Below are positions 26,149 to 34,483 of a stretch of 64,000 bases of DNA, piece after piece. The notes under the pieces were generated by a model, which saw only the letters and a list, made by a program, of their open reading frames with translations, was not told where the DNA came from and made no database searches. Each line of letters starts with the position of its first letter. Positions within the stretch are counted from its first letter, which is position 1. Source of the stretch: an uncultured Clostridia bacterium (lineage in GTDB: Bacteria > Bacillota > Clostridia > Christensenellales > Pumilibacteraceae); the NCBI GenBank assembly GCA_947066105.1, contig CAMSYM010000002.1, positions 62,001 to 126,000 of the forward strand, read 5' to 3'. Position numbers and translations under genes: made by a program.

Positions 26149-27305
26149 CGAACGGATACGACGATAATGCGCCCGACGATCGCACGGACACGGACGACTT
26201 TCATTCGTATTCCCGTTTTGGGAAAAGAGCGGTCGCGGCGTGCTTGTTTTTGATCCTGCCGTTTTTCGGCGGCATTGCGACGTGTATCGCGTTGCTCGCG
26301 CTCGGCTACAACGGCGGATGGGCGGCGCTTGCCGTCGGGGCGGGTATTTTGCCGTCGATATCGTATAGCCTTTATGTGAAATTCAGCGAACGGCGCGCGT
26401 TCAAAAAGATCGATATAAAAGATTACGACCGTAAAACGGGCGTTGTATCGTCTTGCGAGATATCGAGCTATAAAACGGGTGCGCGCAGTTATGTTTACGA
26501 CCCCGCTCCGAGCATGTACCGCATAAAAGTAAAAGTCGACGACAAGACGTACACGGTTTACGGCACGGAAAGATACGGCGTCGGCGAAACGTGTTCGCTG
26601 TACATAAAGCGCGACGGCGGTTTTGCGCAGATAGTCGGGCGCGGCGACGGCGTGCCTTCGGTCGACAGCGAGCAAGCTTTATTCAAGCAATTGACGGCGG
26701 AGGAGGACGCGTTTTTCGACGACCTGTATTATAAGTGCGACGACTATACGTACGACCTGCTTTACGACGCATGGGCGGACGAATGGGACGGCGATGATCG
26801 CGAAAAGCTTTCCGCAAGCGAAAAACAGCAGGCGCGATACGAAGCGTCGGTCAAATTCCATAAGCTGATAATAGAGTGTTACGACGAATACGGCGGCGAT
26901 AAAGCGAGCGGCGCGCAGATCGCGATAACGCGCGACAGACTTAAAAGGTTTTCGGACGGGTACGACGCAGGCAAGACCGATCGCGTCGCCGTAGGCACGA
27001 CGCCTGTCGACGGCGCTGCCGCGGAAGCGTCGGTCGGGCATGCAGACGGGCAACAAGCCGATGCGACCGTGACGGATGCGAACGGCGCGGACGGCGCGGC
27101 GCAACGGTCGGTCGCCGAGCCTGTCGAAGATCGCGTCGGCGCTCCGCGATACGAAGTCGGCGCGGATCCCGCCGAGCGGTCGGGCGATCGAGAGTCGGGC
27201 GACGAACAGCTTTCCGACGGATCGTGCGACGGTATGTCGCAAATGCCGCGTTCCGGCAAGCGTCCGACGGTAGGGTATAAGGGCATAGGACGAAAAAAAC
27301 GGTAA
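26145..27305 (+). CDS. Unrecognised two-helix membrane protein with C-terminal GYKGI tail (paralogue B)
   Basis: A 386-residue paralogue of the preceding protein, overlapping it by ATGA. It has two membrane helices (about residues 27-50 and 56-80), then the same kind of beta domain (YDRKTGVVSSCEI, YRIKVKVDDKTYTVYG, YIKRDGGFAQIVG), the same helical segment (DDLYYKCDDYTYDLLYDAWADEW), a disordered Ala/Gly/Asp-rich stretch and the tail PTVGYKGIGRKKR. Paralogue A carries an extra helix pair. Shared order and tail suggest the two act together, perhaps as one complex at the membrane; that is inference. The function is unknown. Confidence 0.75.
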   Translation: MTNGYDDNAPDDRTDTDDFHSYSRFGKRAVAACLFLILPFFGGIATCIALLALGYNGGWAALAVGAGILPSISYSLYVKFSERRAFKKIDIKDYDRKTGVVSSCEISSYKTGARSYVYDPAPSMYRIKVKVDDKTYTVYGTERYGVGETCSLYIKRDGGFAQIVGRGDGVPSVDSEQALFKQLTAEEDAFFDDLYYKCDDYTYDLLYDAWADEWDGDDREKLSASEKQQARYEASVKFHKLIIECYDEYGGDKASGAQIAITRDRLKRFSDGYDAGKTDRVAVGTTPVDGAAAEASVGHADGQQADATVTDANGADGAAQRSVAEPVEDRVGAPRYEVGADPAERSGDRESGDEQLSDGSCDGMSQMPRSGKRPTVGYKGIGRKKR

Positions 27306-27362
27306 CGCCGTATTGATATATTTTAAATCACCGTATACGGATAAGCTTTTACTACGCAATTC

Positions 27363-27398
27363 AAAAGCCGACGAACAAAAACATGCTCGTCGGCTTTT
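27363..27398 (-). terminator. Terminator of the SRP RNA
   Basis: On the minus strand AAAAGCCGACGA (27398-27387) pairs with TCGTCGGCTTTT (27374-27363), a 12-bp stem ending in four T, directly after the RNA 3' end. Confidence 0.8.
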
Positions 27399-27400
27399 GA

Positions 27401-27667
27401 AACTGCGCACCGCCTTTGATAAAACGCACCGAAGCGTTTTCCCGTCGGTTAACTCCGTTAAAGCTCCCTTGTGGCACACGCCACATCTTGTTTAGTGCTG
27501 CTGCGGTCAAGCCCTGACACGGTTCGCAAGCAGACGTTGCACAAGACCTTAACATCAACGCCACCTAACGGTAACTGACCTTCCATACGCCAACCGGGGA
27601 CGGCGTTCGACCCTACTATAGCGGCTTGTAGGTCACAGAGCACCGCTAACTCTCCGTCTAGCGCAGT
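27401..27667 (-). ncRNA. ffs: Signal recognition particle RNA, large Bacillus type
   Basis: Read on the minus strand, the 5' part contains GCTAGACGGAGAGTTAGCGG and CCGCTATAGTAGGGTCGAA, the Alu-domain sequences typical of Bacillus scRNA. Further on come GGTGGCGTTGATG, the apical-domain segment GTGTCAGGGCTTGACCGCAGCAG (split: TGTCAGG and GCAGCAGCAC) and the return strand. The ends ACTGCGC (27667-27661) and GCGCAGT (27408-27402) pair to close the molecule. It is about 267 bases long, has its own promoter and terminator, and runs convergent to the membrane-protein pair. The RNA binds Ffh (and probably HBsu-like protein) to target secretory proteins. Confidence 0.93.
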
Positions 27668-27673
27668 ACCGAT

Positions 27674-27702
27674 ATTATAAACCGTTTGCGCAAAAAAATC
27701 AA
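27674..27702 (-). promoter_or_regulatory. Promoter of the SRP RNA
   Basis: Minus strand: TTGATT (27702-27697), 17 bases, TATAAT (27679-27674). The predicted first base, 27667, begins the closing stem ACTGCGC. Confidence 0.85.
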
Positions 27703-27780
27703 GTGTTTTGGCGCAATATATAACGGTCGACAAAGTCCGTGCTTTGCCGACCGTGTTTGATTTGTCGTTATGCGCAACGT

Positions 27781-28806
27781 CTATTCTTCGGGAGTAAAGC
27801 CCGTCGTCGAGTGCATGGTCGCGTTGGGCATGAACTCGCCGTAAAACATCTGTTGGAACGCCGCTATATTGGAGTATCTGTCCTTGGGATACAGCGCCAA
27901 CGCTTTTAGCAATGATCTTTCGCGCACGGGCTGTATCTTTACGTTGAGCCGCGACGGCGGTATGATGTTGTCGTTGAGTCGGCGTTCGGGCGCTTCGGCG
28001 GGGGGATTGCCCACAAGGCAGGTGTATATCGTCGCGCCCAGCTCGTAAATATCCGTCCACGGACCTTGCGCGCCGCCCTGTGCGTACAGCTCGATGGGCG
28101 AGTAACCTTTTTTAAGCACGAAAAACGGTTTTTGCACGTTTTGCGTGTACAGCGACGACGCGCCGAAGTCGATGAGTTTTATCTTGCGGTTGTCGACTAT
28201 CTGGATGTTTTCGGGCGAAATATCCTTGTGTATAACGCCGTGCTGGTGCAACCGCCACAGCGTTTCTATGACGGGGCGCATGATGTTTAGCGTTTCGGTT
28301 ATGTGCAGTCTGCCGCCGCGTCCGTTGATAAAGCGGTGCAAGCTCATGCCGTTAAGATATTCCATGACGATATACGCGGTATTGTTCGTCAAAAAAAAGT
28401 CGTATATCTCCACTATGCCGTCGAGATGCTTTATGGACGTCAACACCTTGGCTTCCTGTATGAACGCGGTCAACCAGTAGTTGAACATTTTGCTGTTTTC
28501 GCGGTCGCCTATTTCGACGACGCAGGAATGCGGTATGCGCTTGGTGTAGCCCTTTGGGAAAAATTCTTTTACTGCGACGCACTTGCACGTGAGCAGGTCG
28601 TAGCCTTTATACGTGATGCCGAACCCGCCGCGACCGAGCGGCGTGCCTATGACGTATCTTCCCGAAAGCAGTGTGCGCATGGGTATCGCGCCCGCGGGCG
28701 TGCTGTCGTCGGCGCGCTTGCCGCAGTGCGCGCATACGCGCGTGCGCGGGTCGAGCGTTCCGAAACAGTGCAGGCATATGGAATTTATGTCCCTGACGTC
28801 TTGCAT
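27781..28806 (-). CDS. Serine/threonine protein kinase with N-terminal zinc ribbon
   Basis: A 341-residue eukaryotic-like kinase. The N-terminus has a zinc ribbon (CLHCFG ... CAHCGK). The kinase core has the glycine loop LGRGGFGITYKG, VAVKEFFPKGY (the Lys, with the PKGY extension common in bacterial kinases of this branch), the catalytic loop HGVIHKDISPENI (HKD in place of HRD) and LIDFGAS (DFG). There is no membrane helix or PASTA domain, so it is cytosolic. A longer frame to 28842 exists but runs through the promoter; ATG 28806 lies one or two bases after the predicted start point, so the mRNA looks leaderless. Its substrates are unknown. Confidence 0.88.
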   Translation of the reverse strand: MQDVRDINSICLHCFGTLDPRTRVCAHCGKRADDSTPAGAIPMRTLLSGRYVIGTPLGRGGFGITYKGYDLLTCKCVAVKEFFPKGYTKRIPHSCVVEIGDRENSKMFNYWLTAFIQEAKVLTSIKHLDGIVEIYDFFLTNNTAYIVMEYLNGMSLHRFINGRGGRLHITETLNIMRPVIETLWRLHQHGVIHKDISPENIQIVDNRKIKLIDFGASSLYTQNVQKPFFVLKKGYSPIELYAQGGAQGPWTDIYELGATIYTCLVGNPPAEAPERRLNDNIIPPSRLNVKIQPVRERSLLKALALYPKDRYSNIAAFQQMFYGEFMPNATMHSTTGFTPEE

Positions 28807-28813
28807 ATGGATT

Positions 28814-28842
28814 ATTATAAACTTGTTTGACAAATTTGTCAA
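28814..28842 (-). promoter_or_regulatory. Promoter of the kinase gene with a 16-bp palindrome over the -35 box
   Basis: Minus strand: TTGACA (28842-28837), 17 bases, TATAAT (28819-28814), both perfect. The sequence 28827-28842, TTGACAAATTTGTCAA, is a perfect palindrome covering the -35 box and could be an operator. Confidence 0.8.
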
Positions 28843-28878
28843 TTAGGTGCGGTAAATAAATAAAATTCGCTAAATCGA

Positions 28879-28908
28879 TTGACCGCGCCGCTATGAGTAT
28901 GATACAAT
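28879..28908 (+). promoter_or_regulatory. Promoter giving a predicted leaderless mRNA for the hemolysin-III-like gene
   Basis: TTGACC (28879-28884), 18 bases, TACAAT (28903-28908). The predicted start point 28915 is the A of the ATG. Confidence 0.75.
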
Positions 28909-28914
28909 TATCGC

Positions 28915-29592
28915 ATGAGCGGAACCAAGGAGTTGAAAACGCGCAAAGCGCATAATCGACCCGAAGAACCGGCAAATTTCGCGACATATGCGTTCGCCGC
29001 AGTGTCGGCGTTTGTCGGGCTCGTTTTTTTATTGATAAAAGCAACGCCGCTCGGCGGGGCGCGGGTCGTTTCCGCGCTGTTGCTCGGCTCGGCGTATTTG
29101 TTCGTGTTCGTCGCGGGCGCGCTGTGTCACGTTTTGCCCGTCGGGTCGTCGGCGCGAGCCGTATTGCGGCGGGTAGACCGCGTTGCGGTGTGCTTGCTCG
29201 TTTTCGGCGTGTCCGCGGTGGTGTTCGTTTGCGGGCTGTGCGACGGGAGCTATGCGGATACGGTATGGGGCGTCGTGCTTTTTTCCATAGTAACGTCGTG
29301 CGCGACGGCGGCGGCTGTTATAAACGCAGTGGACGTGCGACACGGCAAGCTTATAAGCTTGGTATTGTACGTGGTTATCGGTTTGGCTTGTACGGTGCGA
29401 GTGTCGCGTATCGTCGAGCTGTGCGGTTGGGATTGCTTTTGGTGGCTGGTAGGCGGCGGCGCGGCGTATTGCATAGGCGCTATGCTGTGTTTGCCGCGAG
29501 AGTTGTTGCCGGCGCGTCATATTTTTTGGCATTTGTTCGTTATCGCAGGTGCGGCGGCGCAATTCGTCGGCGTATACGTATACGTATTGTAA
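28915..29592 (+). CDS. Hemolysin III / TrhA-family membrane protein
   Basis: A 225-residue protein with seven hydrophobic helices and the family landmarks: EEPANFATYAF at the start of helix 1, AGALCHVLP (the family CH-x-x-P-type motif) after helix 2 and ARHIFWHLFVIAGA near the end, carrying the conserved His pair. The family belongs to the PAQR/CREST superfamily of membrane hydrolases or receptors and has been linked to membrane homeostasis; real haemolysis is doubtful. The start codon coincides with the predicted transcription start and no ribosome binding site exists. It is followed 10 bases later by ileS, so the two probably share a transcript. Confidence 0.85.
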   Translation: MSGTKELKTRKAHNRPEEPANFATYAFAAVSAFVGLVFLLIKATPLGGARVVSALLLGSAYLFVFVAGALCHVLPVGSSARAVLRRVDRVAVCLLVFGVSAVVFVCGLCDGSYADTVWGVVLFSIVTSCATAAAVINAVDVRHGKLISLVLYVVIGLACTVRVSRIVELCGWDCFWWLVGGGAAYCIGAMLCLPRELLPARHIFWHLFVIAGAAAQFVGVYVYVL

Positions 29593-29602
29593 AAGAGGTA
29601 AT

Positions 29603-32600
29603 ATGTACAAGAAGGTCAACGGTTACGATCCCGTCGGCATGGAAAAGTCCGTGCTCGAATTCTGGAAGAAGAACGACGTTTTTAAAAAGAGCATAGCCGC
29701 GCGCGAAGGCGGCGACGAGTTTTCGTTCTACGACGGTCCGCCCACGGCAAACGGCAAGCCGCACGTCGGACACGTTTTGACGCGCACGATGAAGGATATA
29801 ATCCCGCGCTTTCATACGATGAAGGGCAAGCATGTACTGCGCAAAGCGGGGTGGGATACTCACGGTCTGCCCGTCGAACTCGAAGTGGAAAAATCGCTCG
29901 AAATCGATGGCAAGCAGGATATAGAAAAATACGGCGTCGAGCCGTTTATCGATAAATGCAAGCAGAGCGTGTGGAAGTACAAGACCGAATGGGAGCGCAT
30001 GTCCGAACGCGTCGGGTACTGGGCGGATATGGACGAGCCTTACGTCACGTACGACGATAAATACATCGAGTCGGTATGGTGGTCGCTCAAAAGCATATTC
30101 GACCGCGGGCTTATATACAAGGGGCATAAGATAGTGCCGTATTGTCCGCGTTGCGGCACGGCGTTATCGTCGCACGAGGTCGCTCAGGGCTATAAAGACG
30201 TTACAGAGCGCACGGCGGTGGTCGGATTCGAGTCCGACTTTGCGGGCGGGTGTTTTATACTCGCTTGGACGACTACGCCGTGGACGCTACCGTCCAACGT
30301 CGCGCTTTGCGTCAACGAAAAGTTCGAATATTCGCTCATAGTCGCGGACGGAAAAAAATACGTGCTCGCCAAAGAGCTTATACAAAAGCATTTTAAAGAG
30401 TACGAAATTCTCGATACGTTCAAGGGTAAAAAGCTTGTCGGCGCGCACTATGCGCCGCTTTACGAAACGTACGACGGCAAAGACGACTGTTACCGCGTCG
30501 TGTCCGACGGGTACGTCACGCTCACCGACGGCACGGGCATCGTTCATCTCGCGCCTGCGTTCGGCGAGGACGATGCGCGCGTGGGGCGTGCCAACGGCTT
30601 GCCGTTTGTAAAGGCTGTCGACGAGCGCGGGCGTTGCACTGCGCCCGATAAGTTTGCGGGTACGTTTTGCAAGGACGCTGACAAGGATATAATCGCCGAT
30701 CTGAGATCGCGCGGACTGCTCGTTTCCGCGCCCAAGTATACGCACAGCTATCCGTTCTGCTGGCGGTGCAACACGCCGCTGTTGTATTACGCGCGCGAGA
30801 GCTGGTTCATAAAAACCACCGCCGTCAAGGATCTGTTGCTTAAAAACAACGCGTCGGTCAATTGGTATCCGCCGTCCATAGGCACCGGGCGTATGGGCAA
30901 TTTTTTGGAAAACGTTATCGATTGGGGTTTGTCGCGCGACAGGTTTTGGGGTACGCCGTTACCTATATGGGTGTGCGATAAGTGCGGCAAGACCGAGGCG
31001 ATAGGCAGTAAAAAGGAACTCAAAGAAAAGTGCGGGATCGACGGAGAAATCGAACTGCACAAGCCCTATGTGGACGGCGCGACGTATAAATGCTCGTGCG
31101 GCGGCGTTATGCGGCGTACGCCCGAAGTAATAGATTGCTGGTACGATTCGGGATCTATGCCGTTCGCGCAGTACCATTATCCGTTCGAGAACAAAGACCT
31201 GTTCGAAAAAACGTTCCCCGCGGATTTCATTTCGGAAGCGGTAGATCAAACGCGCGGCTGGTTTTATACGTTGCTCGTGATATCCACGCTTCTGTTCGGC
31301 AAAGCGCCGTTCAAGAACTGTTTGGTACTCGGACACGTAACGGACGAGCAGGGCAGAAAACAGTCCAAGCATTTGGGCAACGTGGTCGATCCGTGGTCTG
31401 TACTCGACGTAACGGGCGCGGACGCGGTGCGCTGGTATTATTATACCAATTCCGCGCCGTACCTGCCGAGCAGGTTCTACATGCGCGCGGTCACGGAATC
31501 GCAAAACAAATTTTTGGGTACGCTGTACAATACTTATGCGTTTTACGTCATGTACGCCGAGATCGACAAGTTCGATCCTACCAAGGTAAATAAAAATAAG
31601 CTCGAATATTCGTTGATGGACAAATGGTTGCTCGGAGAGCTTAACGCGCTTACCGAAAAGGTCAACGCCGATCTTGCCGATTACAGACTGTACGAATCGG
31701 CGCGCGCCATAGGCGAGTTTACCGACAGGCTGTCCAACTGGTACGTGCGGCGTTGCCGCGAACGGTATTGGGGCGGCGGCATGAACGCGGATAAGACCGC
31801 GGCGTTTTACACGCTGTACACGACGTTGCAAACGTTGAGCCGGCTTATCGCGCCGTATACTCCGTTCATCGCCGAAGAGATATATCAAAACATCGTGCGC
31901 TCGGCGGATAAGACCGCGCCGTTGTCCGTGCATATGTCCGACTTCCCGACGGCGGATCCCGCGTTTTCGGACAAGCGGCTTTCGTCGGACATGTCGCGCG
32001 TTATAAAGGCGGCGGAGCTGGGCAGAGCCGCGCGAAACAAGAGCGGGCTTAAAAACCGTCAAACGCTCGCCAAGGTCGTGGTCGCGGGCGAGTTCCCCGA
32101 AGCGTATTCGGATATTCTCGCGGACGAGCTTAACGTCAAGCAGGTGGTAAAGGGCGGTGCGTCCGAGCTTACGGGCTACGACGTAAAGCCGCAGCTCAAA
32201 ACAGTCGGACCCAAGTACGGCAAGCTGGTCGGCGCGATCCGCGCTCATCTTGCCGAAAACGGCGACGTTGCGGCAAAGACCGCGCTCGGCGGCGGTACTT
32301 ACGATTTCGAGATCGACGGGCAAAAGGTTTCGCTCGCAAAGGACGACATGCTCATCGTCACGCGCGGCGCGGACGGGTATTCGGTGGAGTCCGACGTGGA
32401 CATGACCGTCGCGCTCGATACGACGCTCACCGACGAGCTGTTGAAAGAAGGCTGTGCGCGCGAGATAATTTCCAAGATACAGACAATGCGCAAAAACAGC
32501 GGGTTCGACGTGACCGACAGGATCAAGCTGTATTATGCGGGCGACGGGTTTATAGACGAAGTTTTTGCGGCGCACGGCGAGCGCATAGCCAAGGTCACGC

Positions 32601-32698
32601 TCGCGCTCGAAGTCGCTAAGCTTAACGCGGATATGCCAAACGCGGAACAGGCGGACGTTAACGGACACGACGCGACGTTCGCGGTGGAAAAATGTTAG
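29603..32698 (+). CDS. ileS: Isoleucyl-tRNA synthetase, type 2 (eukaryote-like)
   Basis: A 1031-residue class I IleRS. The HIGH motif is HVGH (ANGKPHVGHVL), the editing domain is in place (TTPWTLPSN), and the KMSKS loop reads KQSKHLGN. The overall length, the GLPVELEVEKSL segment and the lack of a C-terminal Cys4 zinc finger fit the IleS2 branch, which in other bacteria is naturally less sensitive to mupirocin; that property is family knowledge and untested here. I start at ATG 29603 behind AGAGGT; upstream codons belong to the preceding gene's end. It overlaps the next gene by seven bases. Confidence 0.95.
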   Translation: MYKKVNGYDPVGMEKSVLEFWKKNDVFKKSIAAREGGDEFSFYDGPPTANGKPHVGHVLTRTMKDIIPRFHTMKGKHVLRKAGWDTHGLPVELEVEKSLEIDGKQDIEKYGVEPFIDKCKQSVWKYKTEWERMSERVGYWADMDEPYVTYDDKYIESVWWSLKSIFDRGLIYKGHKIVPYCPRCGTALSSHEVAQGYKDVTERTAVVGFESDFAGGCFILAWTTTPWTLPSNVALCVNEKFEYSLIVADGKKYVLAKELIQKHFKEYEILDTFKGKKLVGAHYAPLYETYDGKDDCYRVVSDGYVTLTDGTGIVHLAPAFGEDDARVGRANGLPFVKAVDERGRCTAPDKFAGTFCKDADKDIIADLRSRGLLVSAPKYTHSYPFCWRCNTPLLYYARESWFIKTTAVKDLLLKNNASVNWYPPSIGTGRMGNFLENVIDWGLSRDRFWGTPLPIWVCDKCGKTEAIGSKKELKEKCGIDGEIELHKPYVDGATYKCSCGGVMRRTPEVIDCWYDSGSMPFAQYHYPFENKDLFEKTFPADFISEAVDQTRGWFYTLLVISTLLFGKAPFKNCLVLGHVTDEQGRKQSKHLGNVVDPWSVLDVTGADAVRWYYYTNSAPYLPSRFYMRAVTESQNKFLGTLYNTYAFYVMYAEIDKFDPTKVNKNKLEYSLMDKWLLGELNALTEKVNADLADYRLYESARAIGEFTDRLSNWYVRRCRERYWGGGMNADKTAAFYTLYTTLQTLSRLIAPYTPFIAEEIYQNIVRSADKTAPLSVHMSDFPTADPAFSDKRLSSDMSRVIKAAELGRAARNKSGLKNRQTLAKVVVAGEFPEAYSDILADELNVKQVVKGGASELTGYDVKPQLKTVGPKYGKLVGAIRAHLAENGDVAAKTALGGGTYDFEIDGQKVSLAKDDMLIVTRGADGYSVESDVDMTVALDTTLTDELLKEGCAREIISKIQTMRKNSGFDVTDRIKLYYAGDGFIDEVFAAHGERIAKVTLALEVAKLNADMPNAEQADVNGHDATFAVEKC

Positions 32699-33543
32699 CG
32701 CCCGATTGGAAAGACTATAAAATACTCGGCAGCGGCGACGGGCTTAAACTCGAACGGTGGAAAGACGTTACGCTGTTGCGTCCCGATCCGCAGGCGATAT
32801 GGCGTGCGACCGTCGACTATTCCGAGTTCGATTGCCATGCGCGGTATATTCGCGACAAGAGCGGCGGCGGACGGTGGGTAGTAAACAAGCCCATGCCCGA
32901 CGAGTGGACGGTAAACTGGCGCGACTGCTCGTTCTACGTTAAGCCGACGGGGTTCAAGCATACGGGACTTTTTCCCGAGCAGGCTGTCAACTGGGCTAAG
33001 CTTTCCGATATTGTCGACGAAAACGTCAAGCGCGGAAAAAAACCGAAAATACTCAATCTGTTCGCTTATACGGGCGCATCGACGGCGGTGCTTGCCAAGC
33101 ACGGCGCGGTAGTCACTCACGTCGACGCGGCAAAAGGCATGGTGGAGCGCGCGCGGCTTAATTGCAGACTCAACGCGGCGCCGCAGGAAAACACGCGGTA
33201 CATCGTAGACGACTGTAAAAAGTTCGTCGCCCGCGAGATAAAACGCGGTAAAACTTACGACGCGGTCATCATGGATCCGCCGAGCTACGGCAGGGGATCC
33301 AACGGCGAAGTGTGGAAGATGGAAGACGATATTTTCGAGTTTGCGGAGCTTGTCGTCAAGTTGCTCGATGACCCGATATTCTTCCTTATCAACAGTTATA
33401 CTACGGGCTTGCAGCCGCAAACGATGAGCAATATCATTTCGCTCGTTCTGCCAAAAGGCAACGTGCAGGCGTACGAAGTGTGTTTGCCGACGGAGCGTAG
33501 CGACGTGCATCTGCCGTGCGGGTGCAGTGCGCTTAGGCTTTGA
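32692..33543 (+). CDS. Class I SAM-dependent methyltransferase (RlmI/RlmK-like, probably rRNA)
   Basis: A 283-residue Rossmann methyltransferase. The SAM site LNLFAYTGASTAVLAKHGA and the following HVDAAKG acidic strand are clear, as is the catalytic-type motif MDPPSYGRG. The sequence around it (IVDDCKKFVAREIKRGKTYDAVIMDPP) resembles RlmK/RlmI 23S rRNA methyltransferases; no N-terminal PUA domain is visible. The ATG lies seven bases inside the end of ileS, which suggests coupling. The target nucleotide is not known. Confidence 0.85.
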   Translation: MLAPDWKDYKILGSGDGLKLERWKDVTLLRPDPQAIWRATVDYSEFDCHARYIRDKSGGGRWVVNKPMPDEWTVNWRDCSFYVKPTGFKHTGLFPEQAVNWAKLSDIVDENVKRGKKPKILNLFAYTGASTAVLAKHGAVVTHVDAAKGMVERARLNCRLNAAPQENTRYIVDDCKKFVAREIKRGKTYDAVIMDPPSYGRGSNGEVWKMEDDIFEFAELVVKLLDDPIFFLINSYTTGLQPQTMSNIISLVLPKGNVQAYEVCLPTERSDVHLPCGCSALRL

Positions 33544-33566
33544 CAATACACTTAACAGACAACAAC

Positions 33567-33583
33567 GTTTGCCTTAGGCAAAC
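33567..33583 (+). promoter_or_regulatory. 17-base perfect hairpin before the pseudouridine synthase gene
   Basis: GTTTGCC, TTA, GGCAAAC: a perfect 7-bp stem with a 3-base loop, 16 bases before the GTG start. It might slow translation or be a degraded terminator; there is no T run. Confidence 0.3.
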
Positions 33584-33598
33584 ATCGCAGAGGTCATC

Positions 33599-34459
33599 GT
33601 GGAAAACGATAAACGCAACAAAAGGAACGGAGCGACCGAAAATCCCGCGCCGTCGAAAAAAATAAAACTTCGGCTCGACGTAAAGGACGTGGTGCGCAAG
33701 CCGAGCGAAACGTCCGAAGACGAAACGCTCGGCGGTATCACATTGTTGTACGAGGACAATCATTTGCTTGTTGTCGTCAAGCCGCAGAACATTCCGACGC
33801 AAGCCGATTCGAGCGGCGATGCGGATATGCTGACGTTGTTAAAGGCGTATCTTGTAAAAAAATACGACAAAAAGGGCGAGGCGTATTTGGGGCTTGTGCA
33901 TAGGCTCGACCGTCCGACGGGCGGCGTGATGGTGTTTGCCAAGACGAGCAAGGCGGCGGCGCGGCTGTGCGATCAAATACGCGCGGACGACGGCGACTTT
34001 GAAAAGACGTACGCCGCGGTCACTTTCGGCAGACCCAACCGCACCGGCAGGGTCGAACATTATCTCGTCAAGGACACGCAGACCAATACGGTGACCGTTG
34101 CGCCGAGCACGCTCGAAGGTGCGAAAAAAGCGGTCGCGGAAGTCAATATTTCCGACGAAAAGGACGGCATGACGCTCGTCATAGTCAAGCTTATTACGGG
34201 CAGAACGCACCAAGCGCGCGTTCAACTTAAAGCGCTCGGCGCGCCCATCGTCGGCGACAGACGCTATGCGCCCGACAAAGCGCCGAAAAGTCCCAAGCTC
34301 GCGCTGTGGGCGTACAGGCTGGTTTTCGCGCACCCTGTCACGGGCGACAAGATGACGTTTCTCGCCGCGCCGCCGCGGGAGTTCCCGTGGTCGGAGTTCG
34401 ACACCGATCCGCTCGTGGACGTAGTGCGCCCGCAGGACGCCAATCATTATTTCAATTAA
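33599..34459 (+). CDS. RluA-family pseudouridine synthase
   Basis: A 286-residue RNA pseudouridine synthase with the catalytic motif GLVHRLDRPTGG (Asp nucleophile), LLVVVKPQNIPTQ at the start of the fold, GRTHQARVQLKALGAPIVGD and the conserved end. It lacks the S4 domain; instead the first 45 residues are a charged, Lys-rich extension (MENDKRNKRNGATENPAPSK region). The start is GTG 33599 behind GAGGTCATC. It follows the methyltransferase gene by 55 bases and is probably part of the same RNA-modification unit. The target site (rRNA or tRNA) is unclear. Confidence 0.92.
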   Translation: MENDKRNKRNGATENPAPSKKIKLRLDVKDVVRKPSETSEDETLGGITLLYEDNHLLVVVKPQNIPTQADSSGDADMLTLLKAYLVKKYDKKGEAYLGLVHRLDRPTGGVMVFAKTSKAAARLCDQIRADDGDFEKTYAAVTFGRPNRTGRVEHYLVKDTQTNTVTVAPSTLEGAKKAVAEVNISDEKDGMTLVIVKLITGRTHQARVQLKALGAPIVGDRRYAPDKAPKSPKLALWAYRLVFAHPVTGDKMTFLAAPPREFPWSEFDTDPLVDVVRPQDANHYFN

Positions 34460-34483
34460 ACACTATCAAGGAGAATATATAAA

